Assembly: GCF_019139815.1 (NCBI RefSeq)
Contig: NZ_CP077079.1
Coordinates: forward strand, 3,596,001 to 3,660,000
DNA length: 64,000 nucleotides
Direction: 5' to 3'
Source: Pseudomonas asgharzadehiana
GTDB taxonomy: Bacteria; Pseudomonadota; Gammaproteobacteria; Pseudomonadales; Pseudomonadaceae
This document shows positions 37,679 through 48,756 of the stretch, in pieces. The notes below the pieces were generated by a model. It was not told the DNA's origin and searched no databases. It saw only the letters and a list, made by a program, of their open reading frames with translations. Each line of letters begins with the position of its first letter. Position 1 is the stretch's first letter. Position numbers and translations under genes: made by a program.

Positions 37679-38626
37679 ATGACTCTATTCCCCGATCTGC
37701 ACACCTTGCCCCGCCAATTGCGCCACCCCGAAGTGCGCGACCTGGCGTGGGTGATGCTCGCCCCGCCGATGCTCGCGCACACGCCCTGGCCGCAGCGCCA
37801 CCCGCTGGCCGGCAGCGACTGGGTGCAGGCGCCCGACCGGCTCGAGCACTGGCTGCGACAATTGGACCAGGACAGCCGCGCCTTGCAGCAGTGGCTGAGC
37901 CTGTCACGCACGCGCCGCCTGGGCCTGTATTACGAGCGTTTGTGGCAGTTCGCGGTGCAGCATGCGCCGGGTGTGGAGTTGCTGGCCGCCAACCTGCCGA
38001 TCCGCCGCGCCGGGCACACCCTGGGCGAGTTGGACATGCTGCTGCGGGACCGTGATGGCGTGCACCACCTGGAACTGGCGATCAAACTCTACCTCGGGCC
38101 GCAGAACGGCGACGGCCTGGACACCGCCCAGTGGCTGGGCCCCGGCTGCCATGACCGGCTCGACCGTAAACTGGCGCACCTGGCGCAGCACCAACTGCCG
38201 ATTTCGGCCCGCCCGGAGAGCCGCGAAGTGCTGGCGGCGCTGGATATCCAGCAGTTCGATGCGCACTTGTGGCTGGGCGGGTATTTGCTCTACCCCTGGC
38301 CGGGCCTTGCCACCTCGCCTCACGGCGCCCACCCGCAGCATTTGCGCGGGCGCTGGTTGCATCAACGGGACTGGAAGGCCTTTGTCAGTGCCAGCCCGCC
38401 CGGGCGCTGGCAACCCCTGCCCCGGCATGCATGGCTGGCGCCGGCGCATTACCTGGCGGATGAGGTGTGGAGCGAAGAGCGCATGCAGGCATGGCTGACC
38501 GATCTCGACCCGATGGCACCCGCGCAGTTGCTGGTACGGATGGTGCGCACCGGCGAGGATTGGCAGGAAGCGGAGCGCTTGTTCCTGGTAGCGGATCTTT
38601 GGCCGAATGTGCCGGGGGCGGGCTGA
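37679..38626 (+). CDS. DUF1853 protein
   Basis: A 315-residue cytoplasmic protein of the DUF1853 family. The N-terminal part is rich in Trp and Leu ([40 protein letters not shown]). The middle [24 protein letters not shown] recalls PD-(D/E)xK nuclease active-site spacing (E...D...ExxxK), with the usual Q replaced by LAIK. The function is unknown. It diverges from nadK. Confidence 0.85.
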   Translation: MTLFPDLHTLPRQLRHPEVRDLAWVMLAPPMLAHTPWPQRHPLAGSDWVQAPDRLEHWLRQLDQDSRALQQWLSLSRTRRLGLYYERLWQFAVQHAPGVELLAANLPIRRAGHTLGELDMLLRDRDGVHHLELAIKLYLGPQNGDGLDTAQWLGPGCHDRLDRKLAHLAQHQLPISARPESREVLAALDIQQFDAHLWLGGYLLYPWPGLATSPHGAHPQHLRGRWLHQRDWKAFVSASPPGRWQPLPRHAWLAPAHYLADEVWSEERMQAWLTDLDPMAPAQLLVRMVRTGEDWQEAERLFLVADLWPNVPGAG

Positions 38627-38666
38627 TGGTCTTGCAGTGCTTGCCCCGATGGCGGCGGTACAGGCA

Positions 38667-39398
38667 CTACATCTCATCGATATGCCGATAATCCAACTGC
38701 AACCCCGCCGCCAACGCCTGGGCCCGCCCCAACCTGATCGGCCCACGCTCGATATCCACCAGCACCCCCGCACACGCCAGTAACGGCAGCCCGCTGATGT
38801 CCTTGAGTCGCCCATCGGTAATCACCAACAGCTGTTGCTGCTCGGCGGGATAGCGCTTGCGCCGCGCCGCCAACCACTGCTGCGCCTCGCTCAACGCCGC
38901 CAGCAACGGCGTACCGCCGCCGGCACCCAGCTGATCCAGCCAGCCGGTCAAGCTTTTCGCGGCTTTGAGCCCCTGCACCTGCCATTTCGGCGACGGCCCG
39001 CTGGCCGTCAGCAACGCCATGCGCGCGCGTTGGCGGTAGGCATCATCAAACAGTTGGGCCAACAAGCCCTTGGCATCGGTCAATGCGCGGTGCCGGCGAG
39101 TCGAGGCCGACGCATCGACAATCACCAGCCACAACGCCTGGGCCGAACGACTGCGCAGGTGAAACAACAGGTCTTCACGGGCCTGCGGCCGACCGCCAAG
39201 CAAGGTGCCTGGCCAGTTGACCGCCCCCTGTTGTGCGCTGCGGGCCTTGCCCTGCCTGCCAGCATTCAAGCGCCCCGCCTTGGGACGGGCATCCGCCCCC
39301 GTGTCAGGCCGGGGGCGGATGCCTAGGGCTTTTTTGGCCAGGTGGGCACATTGCGGCGGGCGCCGGTGGGCAAGGCCGGTGCGGGCATATCGCCCCAT
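38667..39398 (-). CDS. VWA-domain subunit, ChlD-like, of the cobaltochelatase
   Basis: A 243-residue protein with a von Willebrand A domain whose metal-ion-dependent site is DASAS (95-99). It corresponds to the C-terminal part of magnesium-chelatase ChlD/BchD and is thought to bridge the AAA+ subunit and CobN during cobalt insertion into hydrogenobyrinate. The start is uncertain: the only good ATG (39398) overlaps the 3' end of the AAA+ gene by 76 bases in a different frame. It is the last gene of the cobW-cobN-chlI-chlD run. The family lacks the ATPase domain found in chlorophyll ChlD. Confidence 0.78.
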   Translation of the reverse strand: MGRYARTGLAHRRPPQCAHLAKKALGIRPRPDTGADARPKAGRLNAGRQGKARSAQQGAVNWPGTLLGGRPQAREDLLFHLRSRSAQALWLVIVDASASTRRHRALTDAKGLLAQLFDDAYRQRARMALLTASGPSPKWQVQGLKAAKSLTGWLDQLGAGGGTPLLAALSEAQQWLAARRKRYPAEQQQLLVITDGRLKDISGLPLLACAGVLVDIERGPIRLGRAQALAAGLQLDYRHIDEM

Positions 39399-40321
39399 TG
39401 GCCCTGGCCGGGAGAGGTGTCCGACGGCTTGGGTGATTGCCCTTGTTCTGGCGGGCTGGCCGGTGGCGAGTGCTCCTGGCGGCGATGGCGCAGGGCAAAT
39501 TCGGCCACGGCCTCGATATCCTCTTCGCCAATTTCATCTGCGCCACGCCATGCCGCGTGAGCCCTGGCGCCGCGCAACCAGACCAGGTCGGCGCGCAACC
39601 CGTCGACACCGGCGGCAAAGCAGCGCTCGGTAATCCGCGCCAGGGCCTGGTCGTCCATCGCGACGCCGCCCAAGCGTGCCCGCGCAGCCGTGCACCGTTC
39701 ACGCAAGGCTGCCTGCGGCGCGGCCCATTGCGCGCAGAACGCCACCGGGTCGCTGTCGAAATCCAGGCGACGGCGGATAATTTGTCCGCGCTCGGCCGGC
39801 AAGGTCTGCCCGCCCAGCGCCACATTGAAACCGAAGCGGTCGAGCAGTTGCGGGCGCAACTCACCCTCCTCCGGGTTCATGGTGCCGATCAGCACAAAGC
39901 GCGCCGCGTGCCGGTGGGAAATACCGTCACGCTCGATCAGGTTGGTGCCGCTGGCAGCGACATCCAGCAGCAGGTCGACCAGGTGATCAGCCAGCAAGTT
40001 GACCTCATCGACATACAACACGCCGCCATCGGCCTTGGCCAATACACCGGGGGAAAACTGTGCGCGGCCTTCGCCGAGTGCCGCGTCGAGATCAAGGGTG
40101 CCCACCAGGCGCTCCTCGGTGGCGCCCAAGGGCAATGTCACGAACTGGCCGCTGGCCAACAGGTCGGCCAGCCCACGGGCCAGGGTCGACTTGGCCATGC
40201 CGCGCGGTCCTTCGATCAGCACACCGCCGATCTTCGGGTCGATGGCAGTCAGGCACAGCGCCAGCTTCAGGTCATCGGCGCCGACCACGGCGGACAGCGG
40301 AAAATGGGGAATGTCAGTCAT
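39323..40321 (-). CDS. AAA+ ATPase subunit, ChlI-like, of the cobaltochelatase
   Basis: A 332-residue ATPase of the magnesium-chelatase ChlI/BchI family. Walker A is GPRGMAKST (38-46), Walker B is [10 protein letters not shown] (101-110), and [20 protein letters not shown] is the family signature. The C-terminal 40 residues are Pro/Gly/Gln-rich, like the acidic linker of ChlD. In Pseudomonas this pair replaces CobS/CobT as partner of CobN. It overlaps the cobN stop by one base (TGATG). Confidence 0.9.
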   Translation of the reverse strand: MTDIPHFPLSAVVGADDLKLALCLTAIDPKIGGVLIEGPRGMAKSTLARGLADLLASGQFVTLPLGATEERLVGTLDLDAALGEGRAQFSPGVLAKADGGVLYVDEVNLLADHLVDLLLDVAASGTNLIERDGISHRHAARFVLIGTMNPEEGELRPQLLDRFGFNVALGGQTLPAERGQIIRRRLDFDSDPVAFCAQWAAPQAALRERCTAARARLGGVAMDDQALARITERCFAAGVDGLRADLVWLRGARAHAAWRGADEIGEEDIEAVAEFALRHRRQEHSPPASPPEQGQSPKPSDTSPGQGQWGDMPAPALPTGARRNVPTWPKKP

Positions 40322-43300
40322 CAGCTGTCTTCTTCTATATCCAGCAACAGGTTTTCCAAGGCCTCACGGTACGCCCCCGGCTCCTGCCACAGGCCGCGCT
40401 GCTGGGCTTCGAGCATGCGTTCGGTCATGTCGCGCAGTGCCGCAGGGTTGTGCTGTTGCACAAACGCCCGGGTATCCGGGTCGAGCAGGTAGGCGTCGGC
40501 GAGCAAGGCGTATTGATGATCGTCGATCAGCGCGGTAGTGGCATCGAAGGCGAACAGGTTGTCCACCGTCGCCGCCATCTCGAAGGCGCCTTTATAACCA
40601 TGGCGCTTCACGCCGTCGATCCACTTGGGGTTCGCCGCGCGGGAACGGATCACCCGGTTCAGCTCTTCCTTCAAGGTGCGGATCTTCGGCAGGTCCGGCT
40701 GGCTATGGTCGCCATGGTAGCTGGCGGCCTTGTCGCCGCTCAGGGTCTCCACGGCGGCGAGCATGCCGCCCTGGAATTGGTAGTAATCGTTGGAGTCGAG
40801 CAGGTCATGCTCGCGGTTGTCCTGATTTTGCAGCACAGCCTGCACCTGGCTCAGGCGTTGGGCAAATTGCCCACGGGCGGCGGTGCCCTCATCGGAACCA
40901 CCGTAAGCGTAACCGCCCCAGTTCAGATAGACCTCGGCCAGATCCTCGCGGCTTTGCCACAGGCGGCCGTCAATCGCCCCTTGCACGCCCGCGCCATAGG
41001 CACCGGGCTTGGCGCCGAAAATACGCCAGCCGGCCTGTTTCGCGGCCGCGTCTTCGTCCAGGCCCGACAAACGCAAGGCTTCGCGCTCGCTGCGCACCTT
41101 GGCGGCCAACGGGTTCATGTCATCTGGTTCATCCAGGGCAGCCACCGCTTGCACCGCCGCATCGAACAGGCGGATCAGGTTGGCGAACGCATCGCGGAAA
41201 AACCCGGACACGCGCAGCGTCACATCGACACGCGGGCGGTCGAGCAGGCTGATCGGCAGGATTTCAAAGTCGTCCACTCGCTGGCTGCCCGTGGCCCAGA
41301 CCGGACGCACGCCCATCAGCGCCATGGCCTGAGCGATATCGTCGCCGCCGGTACGCATGGTGGCTGTGCCCCACACCGACAGGCCGAGTTGGCGCAGGTG
41401 GTCGCCGTGATCCTGCAAGTGCCGCTCAAGAACCAGGTTGGCCGACTGAAAACCGATACGCCATGCCGTGGTGGTGGGCAGGTTGCGCACGTCGACCGTG
41501 AAAAAATTGCGCCCCGTGGGCAGTACATCCAGGCGCCCGCGACTCGGCGCGCCGCTCGGCCCCGCGGGTACGAAACGACCGCCCAGGGCGTCCAGCAGGC
41601 CGCGCATTTCGGCGGGGCCGCAGGCATCCAGGCGCGGGGCCACGACGCTGCGCAGGCTTTCGATCACCGCGTTCACATCCTCCCAACCGGGCGCTTGCAA
41701 CTGCTCCACCGGGCCTTCCAGCGCCTGTTCGATCAAGCGCGCGGCGTACAACTCCAGGCGCTCGCGAGTATCACCGGCGGTACGCCACAGTTGCGTATCG
41801 ATCTTTTGCAACACGCCCGGGCGGCGTCCGGTCCAGGGCTCGGCCAGGGCGCAGTCCAGCGGGTCGAAGCCCAGCTCGAACGCCTTGGCCAACACCCGCA
41901 GCACGCTCGATTGCGGGCCACGGCCATCCCCACGGGGAATACGCAGCAAGGCCAGCAAGGTATCAATGCGCAGACGGCCTTGGGGCGACTCGCCAAAGAT
42001 ATGCAGGCCGTCGCGGATCTGCGACTCCTTCAAGTCACACAGGTAGGTGTCCAGGCGCGGCAGCCAGATGGCGGCATCGGCATCGGCGTCGCCGTCCAGT
42101 TCAAGCTCCTGGTCGATACGGGTTTCGCGCACCAGCTTGAGAATGTCTTTTTGCAGCTCACGGGCGCGGCGCGGGTCGAGCAATTGAGCTTCGTAGTACT
42201 CGTCCGCCAACAGCTCCAGGTTACGCAGCGGGCCATAGGTTTCGGCGCGGGTCAGCGGCGGCATCAGGTGGTCGATGATCACCGCCTGGGTGCGCCGCTT
42301 GGCCTGGGCGCCCTCGCCCGGATCGTTGACGATAAACGGGTAGATATTCGGCAGCGGCCCCAGCAGCGCGTCGGGCCAGCAGTTTTCCGACAAGCCCACG
42401 CCCTTGCCCGGCAGCCACTCGAGGTTACCGTGCTTGCCCACGTGGATCACGCCATGGGCGCCGTAGGTGTGGCGCAACCAAAAATAGAACGCCAGGTAAC
42501 CATGCGGCGGCACCAGGTCCGGGTCGTGGTACACCGCACTGGCATCCACCTGGTAACCCCGCGCCGGTTGAATGCCGACAAAAGTCAGGCCCAGGCGCAG
42601 CCCGGCAATCATCAGGCGGCCATCCCGAAACATCGGGTCGTTGTGGGGCGTACCCCAGCGCTCCAGCACGGCCTGGCGATTGGCCTCGGGCAAGCGCAGG
42701 AACATCGCCTCGTAGTCATCCAGGCCCAGGCTTTGATGGCAAGGGCGCAGGTCAAGGCTGTCCAGATCATTGGTGACGCCACCGAGCAGCTCATGGATCA
42801 ATGCCGTGCCGCTGTCCGGCAATGCATCCGGCAGCGAATACCCTTCGGCTTGCAGCGCCCGCAGGATATTCAGCGCCGCCGCCGGGGTGTCCAGGCCCAC
42901 ACCGTTGCCGATGCGCCCGTCGCGGGTCGGGTAATTGGCAAGGATCAGCGCGATGCGCTTGTCTGCATTCGGTACCCGCGCCAACTCGACCCAGCGCCGT
43001 GCCAGTTCGGCGACAAAATCCATGCGCTCGGGCGCTGCGCGGTAGCACACCACGTCAGACTGGCTGCGCTCGCTGCGCCAGGCCAGGTCTTTGAAGCTGA
43101 TGGGGCGGCTGATGATGCGCCCATCCAGCTCCGGCAAAGCGATGTGCATGGCCAAATCGCGCGGGCCCAGGCCCTGTTCGCTGGCCTGCCAGCCGGGCCT
43201 GTTGTCTTGGGCGCAAATGGCCTGGATCACCGGGATATTGCGGCGAAACGGGCGCAGGTGCGGAGCTTCGGGGCTTGATTGAGCAAAGCCGGTGGTATTG

Positions 43301-44088
43301 AGAATCAGCGCCGCGCCGACCTCGTCCAGCAGGTCCTCGACCACCGTCAGGCAACCGGGCTCTTTCAGGCTGGCCACCGCCATCGGCAACGGGTTCAGGC
43401 CCGCCACCTGCAAGCGTTGGCAGAACACGTCGATAAAACCGGTATTCGCCGCCTGCAAATGCGAACGGTAGAACAACACCGCGACCACGGGCCGTTCGGC
43501 ATGCCAATCGGCCTGCCAGTCATTGAGCCGGGCGTTGGCTTTACGCGGGTGATAGATCGCGGTGCGCGCCAGGGGTTGCGGCTCGGCCCACGGGTAATCA
43601 CGGCCCAGATAACCGCTGGCCAGGCAGCGATAGAAATCCAGCGCATTGCCCAAGCCGCCCTGACGCAGAAATTGCCACAGGCGCTCGCGTTGCTCGGCGT
43701 TGACCGTGCTGAGACCACTGAGTTCGGGGTCGGGACGATCATCGCCCGGCACCAGGATCAGCGTGACGCCGCGCTCGGCCAACGCCACCAGACGTTCGAT
43801 GCCGTAACGCCAATAAGCGATGCCGCCATGCAACGAAATCAGGATGACCTTGGCGTGGCGCAGCACTTCGTCAACGTAGAGGTCGACCGAGGCGTGGTTC
43901 TGCACCTGCATCGGGTTGGCCAGGCGCAGGCTGGGGTAATCCTCGGGCAGTTGCTGCGCCGCTTCGGCCAGCAGCGCCAGGCTCGAATCGCCGCTACACA
44001 GGATCACCAGTTCGGCGGGGGTTTGACCAAGGTCGGCAATATTGTCGTCCGCGACGAAACCACCGGGCTGAGTCCTGAGCAGGTGCAT
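40321..44088 (-). CDS. cobN: Cobaltochelatase large subunit CobN
   Basis: The 1255-residue catalytic subunit that inserts cobalt into hydrogenobyrinic acid a,c-diamide in the aerobic cobalamin pathway. It is a member of the CobN/ChlH family: family-typical stretches include [25 protein letters not shown] and WGGYAYGG near the C-terminus. The length fits CobN (about 1250-1280). It lies three bases after cobW and is coupled to chlI. The run is led by a cobalamin riboswitch, so it should be repressed when B12 is abundant. Confidence 0.96.
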   Translation of the reverse strand: MHLLRTQPGGFVADDNIADLGQTPAELVILCSGDSSLALLAEAAQQLPEDYPSLRLANPMQVQNHASVDLYVDEVLRHAKVILISLHGGIAYWRYGIERLVALAERGVTLILVPGDDRPDPELSGLSTVNAEQRERLWQFLRQGGLGNALDFYRCLASGYLGRDYPWAEPQPLARTAIYHPRKANARLNDWQADWHAERPVVAVLFYRSHLQAANTGFIDVFCQRLQVAGLNPLPMAVASLKEPGCLTVVEDLLDEVGAALILNTTGFAQSSPEAPHLRPFRRNIPVIQAICAQDNRPGWQASEQGLGPRDLAMHIALPELDGRIISRPISFKDLAWRSERSQSDVVCYRAAPERMDFVAELARRWVELARVPNADKRIALILANYPTRDGRIGNGVGLDTPAAALNILRALQAEGYSLPDALPDSGTALIHELLGGVTNDLDSLDLRPCHQSLGLDDYEAMFLRLPEANRQAVLERWGTPHNDPMFRDGRLMIAGLRLGLTFVGIQPARGYQVDASAVYHDPDLVPPHGYLAFYFWLRHTYGAHGVIHVGKHGNLEWLPGKGVGLSENCWPDALLGPLPNIYPFIVNDPGEGAQAKRRTQAVIIDHLMPPLTRAETYGPLRNLELLADEYYEAQLLDPRRARELQKDILKLVRETRIDQELELDGDADADAAIWLPRLDTYLCDLKESQIRDGLHIFGESPQGRLRIDTLLALLRIPRGDGRGPQSSVLRVLAKAFELGFDPLDCALAEPWTGRRPGVLQKIDTQLWRTAGDTRERLELYAARLIEQALEGPVEQLQAPGWEDVNAVIESLRSVVAPRLDACGPAEMRGLLDALGGRFVPAGPSGAPSRGRLDVLPTGRNFFTVDVRNLPTTTAWRIGFQSANLVLERHLQDHGDHLRQLGLSVWGTATMRTGGDDIAQAMALMGVRPVWATGSQRVDDFEILPISLLDRPRVDVTLRVSGFFRDAFANLIRLFDAAVQAVAALDEPDDMNPLAAKVRSEREALRLSGLDEDAAAKQAGWRIFGAKPGAYGAGVQGAIDGRLWQSREDLAEVYLNWGGYAYGGSDEGTAARGQFAQRLSQVQAVLQNQDNREHDLLDSNDYYQFQGGMLAAVETLSGDKAASYHGDHSQPDLPKIRTLKEELNRVIRSRAANPKWIDGVKRHGYKGAFEMAATVDNLFAFDATTALIDDHQYALLADAYLLDPDTRAFVQQHNPAALRDMTERMLEAQQRGLWQEPGAYREALENLLLDIEEDS

Positions 44089-44091
44089 GGG

Positions 44092-45153
44092 TTAAGCGCT
44101 GAGCGCGGCGCGCAATTGCGCTTCAAGGGCGGCGGCATCCAGCTCCTGGCCGATCAGCACCAGGCGCGTAATGCGCGCTTCGTCTGCGCCCCAGGCGCGG
44201 TCGAAATGCTTGTCAAAACGCGTGCCCACGCCCTGGATCAGCAGGCGCATCGGCTTGTTGGGGATCGCGGCGAACCCTTTGATGCGCAGGATGCCGTGTT
44301 GCACCACCAGTTGGGTCAGGGCGTCGAGCAGCAGCGCTTCGTCGGCTTGCGGCAGGTCGATGGAGATCGAATCAAACGCATCGTGGTCGTGATCGTCTTC
44401 GCCTTCATGGTGGTGATCGTGATGGCTGTGGCGACCATCGATGTGCTCCTCGGAGCCGGCACCCAGGCCGATCAGCACGTCGAGCGGCAGGCGACCGCTG
44501 CTCGCTTCAATGACCTTGACGGCCGGCGGCAGCTCTTCGGCGACTTCCAGGCGCACGCGGGCCAGGTCTTCAGGGCTGATCAGGTCGCACTTGTTGAGGA
44601 TGACCAGGTCGGCGCTGGCCAGTTGGTCGGCGAACAGCTCGTGCAGCGGCGACTCGTGGTCCAGGTTCGGGTCGAGTTTGCGCTGGGCGTCGACCTGGTC
44701 CGGGAACGCGGCAAAGGTGCCGGCGGCCACGGCCGGGCTGTCGACCACGGTGATCACCGCGTCAACCGTGCAGGCGCTGCGGATTTCCGGCCACTGGAAC
44801 GCTTGCACCAGCGGTTTTGGCAGGGCCAGGCCCGAGGTTTCGATGAGGATATGGTCGAGGTCGCCACGACGGGCCACCAGTTCGCGCATCACCGGGAAGA
44901 ACTCTTCCTGCACCGTGCAGCACAGGCAGCCGTTGGCCAATTCGTAGACACGGCCGTTGGCTTCTTCTTCGGTGCAACCGATGGAGCACTGCTTGAGGAT
45001 TTCACCGTCGATACCCAGCTCGCCGAATTCGTTGACGATCACCGCGATACGACGGCCCTGGGCGTTGTCGAGCATATGGCGCAGCAAGGTGGTTTTGCCC
45101 GAGCCGAGGAAGCCGGTAACGATGGTGACGGGAAGTTTGGCCAGTGTTTTCAT
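44092..45153 (-). CDS. cobW: CobW, GTPase metallochaperone of the cobalamin pathway
   Basis: A 353-residue COG0523 GTPase thought to deliver cobalt to the chelatase. The GTP-binding loop is GFLGSGKTT (14-22), the metal site is CLCC (76-79), and the switch region is ETSGLALPKP. A histidine-rich stretch (HIDGRHSHHDHHHEGEDDHDHD) lies before the C-terminal domain, as in metal-storing members. The start is MKTLAKLPVT, with AGGG upstream. It is the first gene after the leftward cobalamin riboswitch. Confidence 0.93.
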   Translation of the reverse strand: MKTLAKLPVTIVTGFLGSGKTTLLRHMLDNAQGRRIAVIVNEFGELGIDGEILKQCSIGCTEEEANGRVYELANGCLCCTVQEEFFPVMRELVARRGDLDHILIETSGLALPKPLVQAFQWPEIRSACTVDAVITVVDSPAVAAGTFAAFPDQVDAQRKLDPNLDHESPLHELFADQLASADLVILNKCDLISPEDLARVRLEVAEELPPAVKVIEASSGRLPLDVLIGLGAGSEEHIDGRHSHHDHHHEGEDDHDHDAFDSISIDLPQADEALLLDALTQLVVQHGILRIKGFAAIPNKPMRLLIQGVGTRFDKHFDRAWGADEARITRLVLIGQELDAAALEAQLRAALSA

Positions 45154-45254
45154 CGGATGCCCTTTTGGGGCGGGCATACGGGACGATTGGCCCTGCGACA
45201 GCGCGCAGCAGCGGATTTCGTCACCGGATCACCCCGCCCGGTTGAATTGGAAAA

Positions 45255-45447
45255 TCGGTTGCGAGGCAGGTCTCCTGGCTTGGGGCTTGCGGGCCGTACG
45301 ACCGGCGCCGGCTGCGCCTTCCCGCCTGATCGGCAGTGGCATGGCAGTCGGTAAACCCTTCACAGTTGCGGGGGCAGCCGCGGCTTGAACCGCGTTCCCT
45401 TCTTAGCTTCGGCCTGGGCCGAAGAACCTCGAAGGGTGCAAGGCTAC
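45255..45447 (-). promoter_or_regulatory. Cobalamin riboswitch upstream of cobW
   Basis: On the minus strand the classical parts are in order: the 5' arm, the core gctgcccccgcaactgtgaa (complement of about 45357-45377), and the B12 box AAGCCAGGAGACCTGCCT (complement of 45264-45281), about 110 bases before the cobW ATG. Ligand binding should shut off the cobW-cobN-chlI-chlD transcript. Confidence 0.93.
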
Positions 45448-45499
45448 AGGGGCTCGGTCAATTTGACTACCGCCGCTCTGCATGCTTTCCTACAAGCCT

Positions 45500-45692
45500 T
45501 GTTTCGGGTGCCCTTCACAGGGTGAAACGGGAAACCGGTACGTCATATCCGTATGGCAAGTCCGGTGCTGCCCCCGCAACGGTAAGCGAGCGAAGCGTCA
45601 GATCCACTGTGCCTGTACGGCATGGGAAGGCGATGCTTTATAGACCCAGTGTCCCTCGCAAGCCCGGAGACCGGCCCGAAAACTTCAGATAA
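45500..45692 (+). promoter_or_regulatory. Cobalamin riboswitch upstream of cbtB
   Basis: On the plus strand: GGTGAAACGGGAAACCGGT at the 5' arm (45521-45539), the core gctgcccccgcaacggtaag (45567-45586) and the B12 box AAGCCCGGAGACCGGCCC (45660-45677). It ends about 100 bases before the cbtB start. The stretch after it (aacccgcg ... cgcggggtt) may form the expression platform. Confidence 0.94.
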
Positions 45693-45790
45693 CAAACCCG
45701 CGGTGGGCGGGCGCTGTTCAGAACCCTGTGGGCCTGGCTCGCGGGGTTTTCATGCGCTCGTTTCACCCTGACACCTGAAAGGGACGCGCC

Positions 45791-45979
45791 ATGTCGATCA
45801 TCAGCAGCACCTCGCACACCGCCAGCAGCACCTCCACCCTGAGCCAACGCCTGAGCGCCGCTATCGGCGCGTCGATCCTCGGTGCGTGCCTGGTGTATTT
45901 CGCCGGTTTCTCGCACATTGAGGCGGTGCACAACGCTGCCCACGATACCCGCCACAGCGCCGCGTTCCCGTGCCATTGA
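45791..45979 (+). CDS. cbtB: CbtB, small cobalt-transport subunit
   Basis: A 62-residue protein with one membrane segment (about residues 20-40, LSAAIGASILGACLVYFAGF). A C-terminal metal-binding tail rich in histidine follows (HIEAVHNAAHDTRHSAAFPCH). CbtB and CbtA are predicted cobalt transporters under B12 riboswitch control. An AAAGGGA site lies before the ATG. cbtA starts 12 bases after its stop. Confidence 0.92.
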   Translation: MSIISSTSHTASSTSTLSQRLSAAIGASILGACLVYFAGFSHIEAVHNAAHDTRHSAAFPCH

Positions 45980-45990
45980 GACCTGCCGAC

Positions 45991-46695
45991 ATGATCAAGC
46001 GTATTGCGCAAACCGCAGGGTTCAGCGGCCTGTTGGCCGCCCTGCTGCTGACCCTGCTGCAAAGCTTCTGGGTTGCCCCGCTGATTCTGCAGGCGGAAAC
46101 CTTTGAAAAAGCCCCGGCCGCCACAGAGGTTGTGCATGAGCACGCCGCCGGCGCTGCCGCGCACACCCATGACGCCGAAGCCTGGGAGCCGGAAGACGGC
46201 TGGCAGCGCGTGCTCTCGACCACGGGCGCCAACCTGGTGGTAGCCGTCGGTTTTGCGCTGATGCTGGCTGGCCTTTACACCTTGCGCACGCCGACTCGCA
46301 CCGCCCAGGGCCTGCTGTGGGGCCTGGCGGGTTACGCGACCTTTGTGCTGGCGCCAACCCTCGGCCTGCCACCGGAGTTGCCGGGCACTGCCGCCGCTGA
46401 CTTGGCGCTACGCCAGGCATGGTGGATCGGCACCGCCGCCTCTACTGCCGCCGGTATTGCGCTGATCGTTTTCGGCCGCAATGGGCTGCTCAAAGTGCTG
46501 GGCGCAGCCATCCTCGCGGTGCCGCACATACTCGGCGCGCCGCAGCCGCTAGTGCATTCAATGCTCGCGCCGCAAGCCCTGGAGGCGCAGTTCAAGATCG
46601 CCTCGCAGCTGACCAATATGGCGTTCTGGCTGGCCCTAGGCCTGATCAGCGCCTGGCTGTTCCGTCGCAACCGCGATGATCGCTACTCGGCATGA
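45991..46695 (+). CDS. cbtA: CbtA, cobalt transporter subunit
   Basis: A 234-residue inner-membrane protein with about five or six hydrophobic segments and a His-containing loop after the first (VVHEHAAGAAAHTHDAE), the probable cobalt-binding region. This matches the CbtA family. The start is at MIKRIAQTAGF, 11 bases after the cbtB stop. Its stop overlaps the cobE ATG by four bases. Confidence 0.92.
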   Translation: MIKRIAQTAGFSGLLAALLLTLLQSFWVAPLILQAETFEKAPAATEVVHEHAAGAAAHTHDAEAWEPEDGWQRVLSTTGANLVVAVGFALMLAGLYTLRTPTRTAQGLLWGLAGYATFVLAPTLGLPPELPGTAAADLALRQAWWIGTAASTAAGIALIVFGRNGLLKVLGAAILAVPHILGAPQPLVHSMLAPQALEAQFKIASQLTNMAFWLALGLISAWLFRRNRDDRYSA

Positions 46696-47084
46696 CCTAC
46701 GTGGTCGGCCTGGGCTGCCAGCGCGGTTGTGATGCAGCCACCCTGTTGAGCCTGTTTGATGCGGCCCTCGCCGAGGGCGGCATCGAGCGTCACCGTGTCA
46801 CGGCACTGGCCAGCATCGACCGTAAACAAAACGAGCCGGGGCTACTCGCCCTGGCCCGATGGCTCGACCTGCCCTTGCGGTGCTTCAGCGCCGGGCAACT
46901 GGCCGTTTATGAAGCGCGGCTGAGCCATAAATCCGCAGTTGCCTTCGCCCATACCGGCTGTTACGGCATCGCCGAAAGCGCCGCCCTGGCCCTGGCCGAA
47001 CAGCTCTGCGGCGGCCCTGCCCGCTTGTTGATCACCCGCCGGAAAACCGCCCAGGCCACCTTTGCGTTGGCCTGCGCCGGCTAA
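46692..47084 (+). CDS. cobE: CobE-type cobalamin biosynthesis protein
   Basis: A 130-residue protein matching the CbiG C-terminal/CobE domain. Characteristic stretches are VVGLGCQRGCDAATLLSLFDAAL, LASIDRKQNEPGLLALARWLDLPL and KTAQATFALACAG. Its exact role in the aerobic pathway is unsettled; the domain binds precorrin-type tetrapyrroles, and it may carry intermediates to the methyltransferases. It sits between cbtA and cobM. Confidence 0.85.
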   Translation: MTYVVGLGCQRGCDAATLLSLFDAALAEGGIERHRVTALASIDRKQNEPGLLALARWLDLPLRCFSAGQLAVYEARLSHKSAVAFAHTGCYGIAESAALALAEQLCGGPARLLITRRKTAQATFALACAG

Positions 47085-47154
47085 AATCCCGATAATCGCG
47101 CTTTCCGATCATGAGCATCCTTCATGCTCGCCCGTTTTTCGACAGGAACTCTCC

Positions 47155-47901
47155 ATGACCGTCTACTTCATCGGCGCCGGCCCCGGCGACCCGGAATTGA
47201 TTACCATCAAGGGCCAACGGTTGATCCGCAGTTGCCCGGTGATCATTTACGCCGGCTCCCTGGTGCCCGCAGCGGTATTGGACGGCCATCAGGCGGAACA
47301 GGTGGTCAACAGCGCCGAATTGCACCTGGAGCAAATCATCGACCTGATCAAGGCCGCCCATGCCAAAGGCCAGGACGTGGCACGTGTGCATTCCGGCGAC
47401 CCGAGCCTGTACGGCGCGATTGGCGAGCAAATCCGCCAGTTGCGCGAATGGGACATTCCCTTCCAGATCATCCCCGGCGTCACCGCAGTGGCGGCCTGCG
47501 CTGCGTTGCTGGAGGCCGAACTGACCCTGCCGGACATCGCCCAAAGCGTGATCCTGACGCGCTACGCCGATAAAACCAGCATGCCGGTCGGCGAAGACTT
47601 CGACAGCCTGGCCCGCCACGGCACGACCATGGCGATTCACCTGGGGGTCAATCATCTGGAAAAGATCGTCACCGAGCTGTTGCCGCATTACGGCGCGGAT
47701 TGCCCGATTGCCGTGGTGCACCGCGCGACGTGGCCGGACCAGGATTGGGCGGTCGGCACGCTCGCTGATATCGCCGGCAAAGTCGCCGCCAAGGGCTTTC
47801 GGCGCACGGCGCTGATTGTGGTGGGTCGGGTGCTGGCCAATGACAGTTTCAGCGAGTCATCGCTGTATCGGGCTGGGCATGCGCATCTTTATCGACCTTA
47901 G
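47155..47901 (+). CDS. cobM: Precorrin-4 C(11)-methyltransferase
   Basis: A 248-residue S-adenosylmethionine-dependent methyltransferase that methylates C-11 of precorrin-4. The N-terminal motif VYFIGAGPGDPELITIKGQRLI and the later VARVHSGDPSLYGAIGEQ match the tetrapyrrole methylase family; the IPGVTAVAACAALLEAELTLP part is typical of CobM/CbiF. The start is the ATG with CAGGAA upstream. It is the last gene of the cbtB-cbtA-cobE-cobM run. Confidence 0.95.
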   Translation: MTVYFIGAGPGDPELITIKGQRLIRSCPVIIYAGSLVPAAVLDGHQAEQVVNSAELHLEQIIDLIKAAHAKGQDVARVHSGDPSLYGAIGEQIRQLREWDIPFQIIPGVTAVAACAALLEAELTLPDIAQSVILTRYADKTSMPVGEDFDSLARHGTTMAIHLGVNHLEKIVTELLPHYGADCPIAVVHRATWPDQDWAVGTLADIAGKVAAKGFRRTALIVVGRVLANDSFSESSLYRAGHAHLYRP

Positions 47902-47952
47902 CTTTTTTACCAGATGCGTGTATCAGCCAGCGGTCGAGGCGACTGAGGCACC

Positions 47953-47975
47953 GCTATCGGAAGCAAGCCCCACAC
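47953..47975. repeat. REP-like element, single
   Basis: gctatcggaagcaagccccacac, a one-base variant of the complement of the left arm at 58861-58883. It lies alone after cobM and lacks an inverted partner nearby. Confidence 0.55.
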
Positions 47976-48024
47976 CTAATCTTCCGTCTGAGATAAACAA
48001 CGTAACCCACTGAATTAAAAGTAT

Positions 48025-48055
48025 AAAAAACGGCGCTCACGGGGCGCCGTTTTTT
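48025..48055. terminator. Bidirectional terminator between cobM and nfuA
   Basis: Arms aaaaaacggcgc / gcgccgtttttt with a 7-base loop (tcacggg) between the convergent cobM and nfuA. The A-run and T-run allow termination in both directions. Confidence 0.93.
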
Positions 48056-48077
48056 ATTTTCGCAGTGAACGCCTTAC

Positions 48078-48671
<594 letters not shown>

Positions 48672-48756
48672 TCACAGGCTTGCCGGCAGTTTACGCCAAA
48701 ATATTACGCAGGTACAAAGTCCGAGTATTTTTGTCGGAAAAGCGTCGACCTGCCTG

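Noticed and set aside
40060..45354. Two long plus-strand open frames (1072 and 691 codons) opposite cobN and cobW
   Set aside because: They are shadows of cobN, chlI and cobW. The translations are rich in Arg, His and Gln and show no domain, and the real genes have intact motifs and riboswitch control on the other strand.
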